64,000 nucleotides of DNA from Lathyrus oleraceus. Taxonomy: Eukaryota > Streptophyta > Magnoliopsida > Fabales > Fabaceae. Below the pieces are notes generated by a model. It did no database searches and was not told the DNA's origin. It saw only the letters and a program-made list of their open reading frames with translations. This document shows, in pieces, positions 47,001-58,139 of this stretch (its first letter is position 1; the number at the start of each line of letters is the position of its first letter). The stretch is from contig NC_066581.1 in NCBI RefSeq assembly GCF_024323335.1, positions 433,150,136 to 433,214,135 of the forward strand, given 5' to 3'. A program made the translations under genes and the position numbers.

Positions 47001-50000
47001 ATGTTGCCGACGCAAAACTCGCTAAATGGAAGAAAACGGATGCCTCTCTCTGTACTGTGTTATGGTTTTCCATCGCACCCAACCTCCAAGCGCAGTATCA
47101 AGCCTTCTCCACTTGCAATGAGGTTTGGGAAAAGGCTAAGAAAGTCTTCTCCAACGACGTTCATTGTCTATACAGCGTCATCCTCAAACTCGACACACTG
47201 AAGTTGCAAAATATGGATATGCAAGCCTATCTGAGTAAGTTTGATGCCTTGAAAGCGAGTTTCGAAACTCTCATGCCTTATGCAAAAGATGCAACAGCTC
47301 ATTCCGAACAACAAAGTAAATTTTTCATGGTCATGGCACTTAAGGGACTACCACCAGAACTCGAGTCCGTTCGTAATCAGATTTTATCAGGTACTATTGT
47401 TCCTAACTACGATGCAGTTAGTGAACACCTGTTGCGCTTGGCTACACCTCATGCATTTGGTCCGGTTTCCCCTCCATCTATTGTTGCTCCGACACCAGGT
47501 GACACTGCTGCCCTTGCATCTCTTGGCAACAATCAGAATCGCCTTCGAGGAGGGTCATCCAACTCCAAACCTCGTCCCAAGTGTGACCATTGTAACCGGC
47601 TTGGACATACTATCGACCGTTGCTGGAAGTTACATGGCAGACCTCCACGCCAGGTAAATGCAGCTCAAATTGATAATCCAGATACTATGCAAACTTTACC
47701 TTCTCTTCAGAGCCCTACGCCAAGCTACGAGGATTTTCTCAAGTGGTGTCAGAATAATCAGACCTCTGGTTCCACGGCTTCGGTTGCACACACTGGTAAT
47801 TCATCTGTTTGCTTCTCTCAATCATCTCCTATTGGTCCTTGGGTCCTCGATTCTGGTGCGTCTGATCATGTTACCGGTAATAAAGGTCTTTTTTCTTCCC
47901 TCTCTACCTCTGGTTTCTTACCGAGTATAACTTCCGCAAATGGTTCTCAAACCCGATCCCAAGGGATTGGTACTGTTCAAATTTTACCGTCTCTCTCTGT
48001 GACTTCTGTCCTATATGTACCTAATTGCCCATTTAATTTACTGTCAGTCAGTCGTTTAACTCGTTCTCTAAATTGTTCTATCACCTTTACTAATAGTAAT
48101 GTTACTCTGCAGGATCGGAGTTCGGGACAGACGATTGGCGTCGGATGTGAGTCTCAGGGCATCTACTACTTCTGTATGTCATCTACCACATGCTCCACCA
48201 CAGATTCTCCACTCATTATACATGCACAGTTAGGTCATCCAGGTCTTCCCAAGCTACAAAAGTTGGTGCCTAGTCTATCTAAATTGTCCACTTTACATTG
48301 TGAGTCTTGTCAGTTAGGGAAACATACTCGTAGTCACTTTCCTGATCGAGTCAATAAACGGGTTGCGTCCCCTTTTGCTTTAGTTCACTCCGATGTTTGG
48401 GGTCCCTCGCGTACCGTGTCGACTTTTGAGTCTAGATATTTTGTAACTTTTATTGATGATTTTTCACGTTGCACATGGTTATTTTTAATGAAGAACAGAT
48501 CTGAATTTTTTTCTATTTTTGAACAATTTTATCGAGAAATAAGAACCCAATTTGGTTTGTCTATTCGTACCTTAAGAAGTGACAATGCACGTGAATATTT
48601 ATCCCAACAGATTCAAACTTTTATGTCATCCAATGGTATTTTGCACCAAACATCTTGCCCTCATACACCCCAACAAAACGGGGTAGCCGAACGCAAAAAT
48701 CGGCATCTTGTAGAAACCACTTGGACCCTACTAATCCATGGTAATGTTCCTCTCCGTTTTTGGGGGGATGCGGTGCTCACAGTATGTTACCTCATAAATC
48801 GCATGCCCTCATCTGTCCTTAATAATAAAATCCCTCATTCAATCCTGTTTCCAAATTCTCCTCTCCACCCAATTCCTCCTCGAGTATTCGGGTCAACGTG
48901 TTTTGTACACAATCTCTCCCCTGGTCTTGATAAACTAGCAGCTCGATCACTAAAGTGTGTCTTCCTTGGTTATCATCGTTCCCAAAAGGGTTATCGTTGT
49001 TATTCTCATACTCTACAACGATACCTCATATCGGCCGATGTTACCTTCTTCGAGTCTGTTCCATATTTCGGGTCCAATCCAGTATCTCCGGAACCTCTTC
49101 AAGAAAGTACTTCCACACCTTTTCCGGCAGTTATTAATGTCCCGCCTACCATTATCCCCCACCAGTCTATGGCTCCTGACCCCCCTACGTCTCGACCACT
49201 TCAAACATATCAGCGTCGTCGCCCAACGTCTGTCGTCCCCGTCCCTGAGGTCATACCTGTCCCTGAGGTCGTTGCAGACTCTCCTCCGACGCCTCCGCCA
49301 TCACCGGATCCGATCCTGCAACCTGAGTCCGATCTTCCGATTGCCCTTCGAAAAGGTATACGTCAAACACGAAATCCGTCTCCACATTATATTGATTTAT
49401 GTTATCATCGTCTTTCTCCTTTGCAGTATACTTGTTTGTCTTCTTTGTCTTCTGTTTCTATTCCTAAAACTCTAGGTGAAGCATTATCTCACCCTGAGTG
49501 GAGGCAAGCAATGATTGATGAAATGTGTGCTCTTCAAAGCAGTGGTACCTGGGAACTGGTTCCTCTACCCCCTGGGAAATCTTTAGTAGGTTGTCGTTGG
49601 CTTTATACAGTGAAGGTTGGTCCAGATGGTAAGATTGATCGATTTAAAGCTCGCTTGGTAGCCAAAGGATACACTCAGATTTTTGGATTGGATTATAGTG
49701 ATACCTTCTCGCCTGTAGCCAAGATGGCATCTGTTAGACTTCTTCTAGCCATTGCAGCCATTCGGCATTGGCCTCTTCATCAACTTGACATCAAAAATGC
49801 CTTTTTACATGGTGATCTTGAAGAGGAAGTATATATGGAGCAACCACCTGGATTTGTTGCTCAGGGGAGTCATTGAATATGGTGTGTAGGTTACACAGGT
49901 CTCTTTATGGTCTTAAGCAATCTCCGAGAGCTTGGTTCGGCAGATTCAGCGCTGTAGTACAACAGTTTGGTATGGTCCGTAGTGAAGCTGACCATTCTGT

Positions 50001-53000
50001 TTTTTTTCGTCACTCAGCCCAAGGGTGTATTTATCTTATTGTGTACGTAGATGATATTGTCATAACCGGTAGTGATCAGCAGGGTATACTCCAGTTAAAA
50101 CAACATCTCTCGAATCAATTTCAGACAAAAGACCTTGGTAAACTCCGCTATTTCTTGGGTATTGAGGTAGCCCAATCTAAAGATGGTTTGGTGATTTCTC
50201 AGCGGAAATATGCTATGGATATTTTGGAAGAAACAGGTTTGTTGAATGCCAAACCAGCTGATACTCCTATGGATCCAAGTGTCAAACTACTACCCAATCA
50301 GGGGGAGCCTCTATCTGACTCAGGAAGGTATAGGAGATTGGTTGGAAAGTTGAATTATCTCACAGTCACACGTCCAGACATTTCTTTTGCGGTTAGTGTG
50401 GTAAGTCAGTTCTTAAATTCCCCTTGTCAAGAACACATGGATGCTGTTATCCGGATTCTGAGATACATCAAATGTGCTCCAGGAAAAGGTTTAGTGTATG
50501 AAGATAAAGGACATACTCAGATAATTGGATACTCTGATGCTGATTGGGCAGGGTCACCCATTGATAGACGATCCACCTCTGGGTATTGTGTATTTGTTGG
50601 AGGAAACCTTATATCCTGGAAAAGTAAGAAACAAAACGTAGTTGCAAGATCAAGCGCCGAGGCAGAGTATAGGGCCATGGCAATGGCAACATGTGAACTT
50701 ATTTGGTTAAAGCAGTTGCTCAAGGAACTTCAAATTGAAGAAGCAAGACCAATGACACTTATTTGTGATAATCAAGCTGCATTGCACATTGCTTCAAATC
50801 CAGTCTTCCATGAGAGGACCAAACATATTGAGATAGACTGTCACTTTGTTAGAGAGAAGATCGAGTCAGGTGACATCGTCACAAGCTTTGTCAATTCTAA
50901 TGATCAATTGGCAGATGTGTTTACAAAATCTCTGAGAAGTCCCCGAACTAATTATATATGTAACAAGCTTGGTGCATTTGACTTATATGCTCAAGCTTGA
51001 GGGGGAGTGTTGATATTTGTAAATACATAGTGTTAGAATATTTGTATATAGAATAGTCCCACATCGACTATATCATGTAATTAGTTGTAATCTCTCTATA
51101 TATAATAAAGTCTCCGTAGTGCTTTTAAAACACGCGGTTTAACCTAAATGTCTCTTAGTCTCTCCTAATTCAATAACTCTCACTATACTCTCGCTAACTA
51201 GGGTCAGCTACATGGATCAACTTTCGCTATAATGTTCTATCAGGGACATATTTCTATTCAAAGCGTTAATCTCGAGATCTTTCTTAATAACTTCTCTTAT
51301 AGTCTTTCTAGATCTTCCTCTTCCTCTAATTGTTTAACTTCTCTCCATCTGATCTACTCTCACTATACTCGGCCACAAATATATTCCCTTCTCTCTAGCC
51401 GAATTCCTAGAACCCAGCTCCATATTATAACTAACTCACTCTCTATCCCTCTAAGTGGGCCCTGGATAACTGAGCCTATGTGTATAGATCAGGAAACCCA
51501 TCACCTTCCAATACTGATAGATTATCTCAGTACCATAAGTTTGCTCTTTTTCCACTTTCTTCTACTCAACAATACATCAGTTCCCTTCCCACAATAATAA
51601 TTATGTGTTGAATCCTCATCGCTGACATGACACATGCCCCAAAATGTAGGAACAAAATGGTTCTTCATATGCAAAAAAGTTATTGCTTGATGATGATGGT
51701 GGACTTCTTGAATTGGCAAAGTTGTCTCTTGATACTAGACTAAAAAGCTAAGTATTTTTTGGATGATGAGAGCTTGGGAGATGAAAACGATACAGATATT
51801 ATTAGATGAAAAATAGCAAGAGATGTGACTTTGTTTAAGTAGAGGACAAACATGGGAGATAATTAAGTACAAAACCTGCAAAGTAGCAAAAGGGTTTCAC
51901 CAACAGACAAGGTTTGATCACACAGAAAATTTCTCTTGTATTTATTAAGCCTAGGAATCATCCTCACACTTCAGCTCTCTTTCTCACAGTTGGCCTCTAA
52001 GCCAAATGATGTGAATAACACTTTACTAAATGGTGTTTTAAATGGATGAGAGTATAAATGGAGCAGCCCCAATGGTCTAAAGCAGCAAATAAAAGTTCGG
52101 TATGCTGATTTCACAAGCCACTTTATGGCCTGACACAAGCTCTCAATGCCTGTTTTAAAAAGGCTGAAAAGTTCTCTACTCACTCAGATTCACATCTAGT
52201 AACTGTGAGTTATGTGATCCATCTCTTCTATTTTTATCTACAGCAAGCAAGTCTTCTCATATGTCTATTTGGTTGAACTTGTAAAATTGCATACTGGAGC
52301 TTTTTCCCTATTACAATTTATAGATACTCAATAATATTCATCGTCTCCTCCTTCAGTACACCACATCACAACCCTCTTACTTTATTTTGCAAGATTATTC
52401 TCTCAAGCCCTTAATTTTTTTTCTGGATTTCCAAAAGCTTCCCCTTTTTTGGTACCCAAAAAAAAAATTCCCTCAACTCTTTGCTTCTCTGAAGTGTTAC
52501 TCCTTCGTTGGCAGCATCACATGTGTCACTTCTTATTTTTATCCCACTCCCACTTTTGCTTTCTAGTTCTCTCTATGGCCTAGAAGTTTCTTCCCCTCCT
52601 CTCCTCTCCTTTCAATTAGCAAGTTGTGCAAATTGTGTCTTGGTGAAAGTCATTGTGCTTTCCAATACTACCCCCTATTTTCATCTATCAAAGAAATTAC
52701 TCCATTCTCATTCAGATTATTTTTTCAATTATATTATGTTTTTAAATTTATAAAGGTATTGTTACAGAAGAAAATATTGATAAGATTATTTTCTTACAAG
52801 AAATTATTTAAAATTATATGTTAACTAATACTACCCCCTATTTTCATCTATCTAAGAAATTACTCCATTCTCATTCAGATTATTTTTTCAATTATATTAT
52901 TTTTTAAAATTTATAAAGGGATTGTTACAGAAGAAAATATTGATAAGATAATTTTCTTAAAAGAAATTATTTAAAATTATATGTTAACTAGTAAGTTACA

Positions 53001-56000
53001 ACATATTTAATCTAATACATTCAAAAGTTAATGGCGTTACATTTATGTATTATGGTGAATAGAGTAATTTTTTATGTTTGGCACGCATGCAGATATTTCA
53101 TTTTTATTATTTTTAGAAATCTTAAAGTTCTCTTTTTTTCAGCTATTTGTCACTACATCAGCTGGCAGAAACTGGAATAGCAAAACTTGGATGGTGTTGC
53201 AATTTTCATAGTGTGGCTATTTGAAAACACTATGTACCATAAGACACATATATAGTGTCACACTATATTCACTCTCAATATTGACGACTGTCTCTATCAT
53301 GCTATGGCCGTCTCAAATGTAAAATAAGTTAGTCTGAAACAAACCAGTCTTTTTGGAGAAGGTAAAGCCATTTGGATTGACAAAAGTACGGGGATTTGGC
53401 TGGAGGTGATTCCTTAGATATTCCTTATGTCCCTGCGCAGCATTAATGAATAATAAGTACATAAATTAGACTTATATGCATCCCTTCAAACAACATGTAG
53501 GATTTGGCACCAAGGAACTAACCTTGGTTATCACACAAACATCAACATTACTTCCACTTCCCAAGTCATTAAATATACCAGCACATATTGCCTCAACAAC
53601 TATCTTAACTCCTTCATCCCTCTGCACCAGATCAAAATGTTCAAAGCAAATGAAATTTTCTATCGAGTTGTAAAATCAAGACATGATTGAAGTTGCAAAC
53701 ACCATCAGCATCAATTACAATTTACAACAATTACAGTGTATTCCTTCTGGACTAAATCAGAAGCAAAACTAAACTACCTACACACAGATTAAGGATGTTA
53801 TGTTAGTCAAGTTTGATTTAATTATCTTAAATTCGTTTACAAAAAATAATGAAATGCATCTCTTAAACTACCCTTAATGGTACTTGATGTAGAGGCATCT
53901 CACATTTTACTTGTCTTGAATTATGTAAAGGATAATTTTGGAATAATGACATTAAATAGGTCTAGTTAAATTTTGCTTATAATTACATCCAGTAAAGTAC
54001 AGTTTTATTTTGTTTATATTCAAGTTTAGAGTACACCTCTATATATAGACACTACTGATATTAGTTTCATTTCATCCAATTAAAAATGAATGTAAATACA
54101 ACAAAATTTGACAGAATATTAAAGGGTGTCCTTCCATATAGTCTACATATACAACAAAAACAAAACTGCCAAGGAGACTACTACCAATCTCCACTAATTT
54201 TACACGCCCACTTATCTGTTTCTTTTCATCATTGATTTTTCTTCATCTAATTATTGGAAGCAAGGATAGTTGCAAATTGGATTGGACTGGTTAAGAGGAG
54301 AGGAAATAACTGATACAATCCCTTTGATTTTGTTATTAGAACATAAAATTAGTTTGATTTTAAAATTAAATATGATAAAATATGACCCCAATTATTTCAG
54401 TTAGGATTGGATTGTTTTCAGTTTTGACTATGGTCTAAAGTATTTTGCTTACTATTTTTTAGGACAACTTATTTTTAAGACCATAAAAAACAAAACAAAA
54501 AAGCATGGTAGGTAATACATTATGACCACTCATTTAGTATGATAATTCTGGGTATCAAAAAAGCATGGTATCAATAGTATAATTTATTAATTTTTAGGTT
54601 TGGATTGGACTGGTTTGCATCATAGGAACAAAAAATTGATCCAAATCGTTACCAAAAAAAACTTCTTGATTTTGGGAATTTTCAATTTTTCAGTTTGTTT
54701 GATTTTTGGTATTTAGGTTTGGTTGTTACACAATAAAAATTTTGAATTGGATGGGAGCTTGTTTTTTTAACAGCACACGGTTGTTTGCAATATAGCTATT
54801 ATTTTAGAGCAAAACTGAAGCAGGCATATTTTTTTCCTTAATATGTTTACTTACGCTCAAGCTTTCCTTGTATTTAGACTCAAATACAGACATTGCAGCT
54901 AGTGAACCAGATCCCATTGTAGCAAATGGAAGGGTGTCAGTTGACCCATGTGGATAGATCTGCAAAAGATGAACATAAATAGATGAGAAATCCAGTTATG
55001 AATTCCAAATAATAAAATTTTAAATATTAAAGGAAAGTTTAAATTTAAAAAATGAACTAACAGTATGTAAATGTGGTCCGGTGATGTCAACTCCGCCAAG
55101 AACTAATGCAGCTGAGACATGACCTTGATAACTGCACATATTTTGAAGAGTCAGATTTAGTGGTCAATACAAGGAGTAAAATCACTTAAAACAGAAGTTC
55201 TGAAACTCAACTTGAAAAGGTGTCTCTTAAGAAGAGTTAGTGCAGTAACAACCCTTGATTCTCTACCGGTATGATAGCGATGTAGTTGCAGCTGTGAGCT
55301 AACCATGTCTGCAATAAATAACACATCTTATTTCAATGGTTTTACTACTATGTTAACAAGATGAAACCGAGACCCGATACCGAGTTTTCAAAAACAAAAA
55401 AGATGAAACAGAAAGACTAACCATATGCAAAATTTCATACGGAATGCAAAAAAATGGGCAACAAGATGTGTGCATTATTAAAGATACCTGTTACTGCCTC
55501 TGTATCAGCAGCAGTGCCTGCTCCACAACAATATATGTTAGGAGCCATATAATGAATTTTCTCACAATTCTTATCAGCAACAATGGGTCCTTCGGTTGCC
55601 CTGGTATCTGCTCCAAGAATGATACCATCCTGAAGCAAATTTATTGTGAGAAACATCAACATTCAAAAACTATATAAATTAAAATAAATGCACAGTTACA
55701 ACAAAGCATGTGGAATGGGTGACAGTTCCAAGGAAATTCATGAAGAGTATAGATGTCAAATGGTACAATTCAAATTTCACATTCAAGTCACTCTAGAGTC
55801 TAATCTAAGACTAAATTTCACAGCTAGTAATCGAGTTCAAAAAGCTATTGTGAAATTTCACAATAGCACAGCATATTTCAAGTCACTCTAGAGTCTAATC
55901 TAAGACTAAATTTCACATTCAGCTTTTGGATCCATCAATCCAATAAGGACAGAACTCAAGATAAAGATTCAAGCAAATGAGTAAAAACAAATACTTGAGA

Positions 56001-56201
56001 AAACAACATAAAAAACATAAAACAGAAATTAAAACCATTAATTATTATTATTATTCAGACCTGAAAAACTAAACCAACAATAGTGGTTCCAGTCTTCAAA
56101 TAAGAAGGGGGTTTGAGACCCTTCTTTTCAAGCATATCATTTCTTCTGCAGAGATCGAAACTGAAACCTCCCTTAGGAGGAAGATCCAATGACTTAGTCA
56201 T
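44082..56201 (-). CDS. PBB: 20S proteasome subunit beta type-7 (beta-2), eight coding exons
   Basis: Catalytic beta-2 subunit of the 20S proteasome core, responsible for trypsin-like cleavage, acting in cytosol and nucleus. Exons, 5' to 3': 56201-56061, 55629-55488, 55308-55212, 55131-55062, 54959-54855, 53621-53523, 53432-53345, 44155-44082; total 816 bp, 271 residues. All introns have GT...AG ends and phases agree. The propeptide ends at Gly38; mature Thr1 is Thr39 (GTTIVGL), with Asp55 and Lys71 at the catalytic positions 17 and 33. Other family blocks: [69 protein letters not shown]. The C-terminal tail ([16 protein letters not shown]) is in the last exon, 9.2 kb away. Start is the ATG before the KGGFSFDLC block. 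I see no damage; the gene looks functional. Confidence 0.96.
44285..44330. repeat. Short tandem repeat AATTTAAATAATGGCATGCA
   Basis: The 20-base unit occurs twice back to back just left of the GC-rich insert. Confidence 0.85.
44355..44910. mobile_element. GC-rich insert in intron 7, possible hAT-type non-autonomous element
   Basis: Strikingly GC-rich (GCGGCCGCG, GGCAGCGGCGGAG, CCGCCCCGCTCCGCC) within very AT-rich surroundings. The right part resembles the GCGGGC...TTTAGACCCACAC repeats common in plants. A right end with TGCCACCCCTAC (reverse GTAGGGGTGGCA) resembles hAT termini, but I could not identify a matching left terminus or 8-bp TSD. Six overlapping ORFs here reflect base composition and are not called as genes. 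Confidence 0.4.
44990..46150. repeat. Intron-7 direct duplication, copy 1
   Basis: Segments at 45020-45200, 45735-45800 and 45830-46130 reappear in the same order and sense at 51505-51690, 51690-51725 and 51775-52090 (shared landmarks: AACAAAATGGTTCTTCATAT, GTGGACT..TTGAATTGGCA, AAGGTTT, ATCCTCAC.TTCAGCTCT). Copy 1 has extra sequence (45200-45735), including a roughly 90-bp repeat with AGATCGTAAGATCTT at 45590-45625 and 45685-45720. Confidence 0.8.
46199..46412 (-). mobile_element. RTE-type LINE 3' tail fragment, copy 1
   Basis: On the minus strand the sequence translates in one frame to QMERS-stop, [20 protein letters not shown], then NDLNRN and [10 protein letters not shown]. This is the C-terminal signature seen in plant RTE elements. 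It then ends in GTTGTTGTTGTTG at 46218-46231, the (TTG)n tail typical of RTE and dependent SINEs. 5'-truncated and broken. Copia D is inserted at its inner end. Confidence 0.75.
46413..46580 (+). repeat. Copia D 5' LTR (168 bp)
   Basis: TGTTGATATTTG to TAATTCAATA, identical to 51008-51175. Contains CTCTATATATAATAAAG, a TATA-like box, about 47-70 bases from its end. Unusually short for a Copia LTR. Confidence 0.94.
46581..46594 (+). other. Copia D primer-binding site
   Basis: TGGTATCTAGAGCC, a near match to the initiator tRNA-Met complement TGGTATCAGAGC (one inserted base), directly after the LTR. Confidence 0.8.
46847..51000 (+). pseudogene. Copia D gag-pol, intact except for one frameshift
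   Basis: Frame 46847-49876 (1,009 residues) contains gag ([18 protein letters not shown]), a zinc knuckle at about residue 245 ([14 protein letters not shown]), protease ([13 protein letters not shown], about 331), GAG-pre-integrase ([12 protein letters not shown]), integrase with Asp about 514 (VHSDVWGP), Asp about 577 (RSDNAREY), Glu about 614 (GVAERKN), and the RT start ([20 protein letters not shown]). It ends at a TGA just after the PPGF block. The overlapping frame to 51000 continues RT without a gap ([30 protein letters not shown]) and RNase H ([33 protein letters not shown]). The break is a one-base loss in or near the G-run at 49864-49867. No other damage was seen. Confidence 0.94.
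50998..51007 (+). other. Copia D polypurine tract
   Basis: TGAGGGGGAG directly before the 3' LTR, overlapping the gag-pol stop codon. Confidence 0.88.
51008..51175 (+). repeat. Copia D 3' LTR (168 bp)
   Basis: Identical by eye to 46413-46580. Followed by TSD ACTCT. Confidence 0.94.
51176..51362 (-). mobile_element. RTE-type LINE 3' tail fragment, copy 2
   Basis: Nearly the same sequence as 46199-46412 (AACTAGGGTCAGCTACATGG ... CTTCTCTCCATCTGATCTAC) but without the (TTG)n end. Part of the intron-7 duplication. Confidence 0.72.
51480..52100. repeat. Intron-7 direct duplication, copy 2
   Basis: Shorter homologue of 44990-46150 (see that entry). No coding capacity recognised. The 70-residue frame at 51971-52183 is not supported by any motif. 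Confidence 0.78.
52664..52990. repeat. 163-bp tandem duplication
   Basis: The unit starting AATACTACCCCCTATTTTCA and ending TTATATGTTAACTA occurs at 52664-52826 and again at 52827-52990, with about half a dozen differences. No coding capacity. Confidence 0.88.
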
Positions 56202-56221
56202 ACTCTATATACGAATTGAAC

Positions 56222-56495
56222 CTGGAAATAAAGTGATGCCAAAAAGATAATAATAATAATAGTTAACAAAATCAAACAAATGCTAAAAAAAATTAACGTC
56301 ACCAAACAACAAAAGGCCGCAAAGGGGTTTTCAATTAGCAAACTTCAAACTACATTTTCAAATGCTTCACAATCAGTATGCAATACATAAATTAGGGTTT
56401 GAGATCTAACAATTGAAAATGTAGAAACAGGATCCGAAGCGGAAACCGAATAGGGAAAGGGTTTTACAGAGGATAGAGCAAGAGAGAGGGCTTAC
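56222..56495 (-). other. PBB 5' UTR intron (274 bp) with telo-box
   Basis: Acceptor TTTCCAG before GTTCAATTCG (20 bases upstream of the ATG) and donor GTAAGC at 56495. On the minus strand AAACCCTAA (about 56390-56399) is a telo-box-type motif, found near many plant housekeeping and ribosomal genes. The 5' UTR exon runs from 56496 to perhaps 56560-56580; the transcription start cannot be fixed. Confidence 0.72.
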
Positions 56496-56499
56496 CGGA

Positions 56500-56640
56500 G
56501 GAAATGAAGATGTGAAAGAATCCGATAAGCTGATTGGACTATCGAACTTGGTTCAAGAGTTACTAGGAGTATATGATACTAGTTGGTTTTCGTATTTCTC
56601 AAGACTAGTTAGCGTGTGTAAAAAATACTTGAATATGTAG
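56500..56640 (-). promoter_or_regulatory. PBB promoter region (approximate)
   Basis: Upstream of the 5' UTR exon on the minus strand. A CCAAT box (AGTCCAATCAG, about 56532-56542) is visible. No convincing TATA box was seen, as is common for housekeeping genes. Confidence 0.4.
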
Positions 56641-56822
56641 TAATTTTTATACCTCGAGTGTATTATTGAGATTTTTTTTCCTCACCACAATTAATAGAAA
56701 TATGTATTTTTCAAACAAAATAATTTCACAGTAAAGAACAAGCACCACATTTAGATATCAAAATGGGCTAACCTATATGGGTTGGTCCGCCCGATCCAAA
56801 AATTTATAGGGTTTTCGTCTTA

Positions 56823-56831
56823 AAATTATAG
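56823..56831. repeat. 9-bp target-site duplication of M1, left
   Basis: AAATTATAG here and at 59854-59862, directly outside the terminal inverted repeats. Nine bases is the standard Mutator length. Confidence 0.9.
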
Positions 56832-56909
56832 GAAAATTTTACCCTATACCCCTACAATTGTATCCATACCCCTACATTAAATTTTTTTTTACCAAAATAC
56901 CCTCATTTC

Positions 56910-56940
<31 letters not shown>

Positions 56941-56960
56941 AAAATTAAAAAAAAAAACAT

Positions 56961-57243
56961 ACCGGAAGACTTTAGGAAAGACTTCCGGAACACACATAAT
57001 GCATACCGGAACACTTCTCCAAAGAGTTCCGGTATGCAAATTTTTTTGAATTTTTTTTTATCTGAACCGGAACTCTTTCCTTAAGTGTTCCGGTTTGCAA
57101 ATTTTTTTGAATTTTTTTTTTATCTGAACCGGAACTCTTTCCTTAAGTGTTCCGGTTTGCTTTTTTTGTGTTCCGGAAGTCTTTCCTAAAGTCTTCCGGT
57201 TTGGAAAAATACATACCGGAAGTCTTTTTGCAAGAGTTCCGGT
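56961..57243. repeat. M1 array of 29-bp ACCGGAA...TTCCGGT palindromes
   Basis: Six copies at about 56961, 57005, 57066, 57128, 57171 and 57215, each an interrupted palindrome ACCGGAA(G/C)-N13-15-(C/G)TTCCGGT. The same motif is arrayed in M2. Confidence 0.88.
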
Positions 57244-57296
57244 GCGAGGGGTGTGAAAGTGTAATTTTTGCAATTTTCAACTGAATGGTAAAAATA

Positions 57297-57996
57297 AAAG
57301 GAATTTTTACCAATATACCCCAGTTATTCAATTAATTTCCCAAAATAACCCACATTTCAAAAAAATTCCCAATCTACCCCACATGCAGAAGGGAGGCGCC
57401 AATTGGATTGGCGCCCCCTCTTAAAAATTACAAGGAGGCGCCAATTGGATTGGCTAGGGCACCTGCCCTAGCCAATCCAATTGGCGCCTATGTGTTATTT
57501 TTAAGAGGGGGCGCCAATCCAATTGGCGCCTCCCTTAAAAAAGCCTCAAATGAAGAAACTTCCAACATGAAAGTTGTAGATCTTTTCAAGACAATGAATT
57601 TGGATATAAATTTTGCAACATTTGGATTTTTTTTGAGAAAGTTATGGGCAGTTGAAGTTGGACTTCTGAGTTTTTTAACTGTTATCTGAGTCATAATGTT
57701 TTGTATTATTGCATGTGTTTCTTTTAGGAATATGAATTTTTGTCCAACATAACATTTGAAGTAGACATCTTAAATTTTCCAATGCACTTGGTCCCACCTC
57801 AAAATAATTAAAAATGAGTGAGTTAGGTCCCTGCGAACTTGATCCAAAATTAGGGTTTCTTTCAAAACAAGTGTATGTGAATTTTGCCAAAAGGGACCAA
57901 CTTCAAGCCCTTAAGTTTGAATGATAGAAGCCTCAAATGACAAAACCTTCAACATAAAAGTTGTAGATCTTTTCAAGATAATGAATTTGGACTAAT
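57297..57996. repeat. M1 left inverted arm
   Basis: Reverse complement matches about 59055-59748 nearly throughout. It includes nested GGCGCCAATTGG / CCAATTGGCGCC palindromes (57395-57535) separated by the inverted pair GGCTAGGGCA / TGCCCTAGCC. An RNA read through both arms would fold into a long hairpin. Confidence 0.87.
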
Positions 57997-58139
57997 AGCG
58001 GATTGTATTCTTTTTTTGAAATGCAAAAAGGTTGCATTTCTCTTCATCGAAACTCTAATGGTATCAGTGTTTCTAAAACAAAAACCATGAAGCTCAGACT
58101 CAAAAGTTTCACCGTTGCAGTGAACGTTGATAATGTATA

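Larger units (their letters stand above)
46413..51175 (+). mobile_element. Copia D: very young short-LTR element in PBB intron 7
   Basis: 4,763 bp with two 168-bp LTRs that look identical base for base, a 5-bp TSD ACTCT (46408-46412 and 51176-51180), a Met-tRNA-type primer site, one gag-pol frame with a single frameshift, and a polypurine tract. Inserted antisense to PBB, within or beside the duplicated RTE tail. Identical LTRs mean a recent insertion. Lineage (for example Ale/Retrofit versus Ivana) cannot be settled by eye. Confidence 0.94.
44156..53344 (-). other. PBB intron 7 (9,189 bp), swollen by insertions
   Basis: Donor GTTTGT after exon 7 and acceptor TTGCAG before exon 8 are intact, and the phase (1) is preserved. 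It contains a GC-rich insert, a direct duplication of about 1 kb, two RTE LINE tails, Copia D in antisense orientation, and a 163-bp tandem duplication. The other coding introns are 80 to 1,233 bp. Confidence 0.9.

Noticed and set aside
53041..53344. An alternative last exon of PBB directly after exon 7
   Set aside because: Reading on past the donor gives a stop within about a dozen codons and no family sequence, while the true C-terminal exon is recognisable at 44082-44155.
44082..56201. PBB as a pseudogene because of the huge intron
   Set aside because: All eight exons are open, splice sites are canonical, phases agree and the catalytic residues are present.
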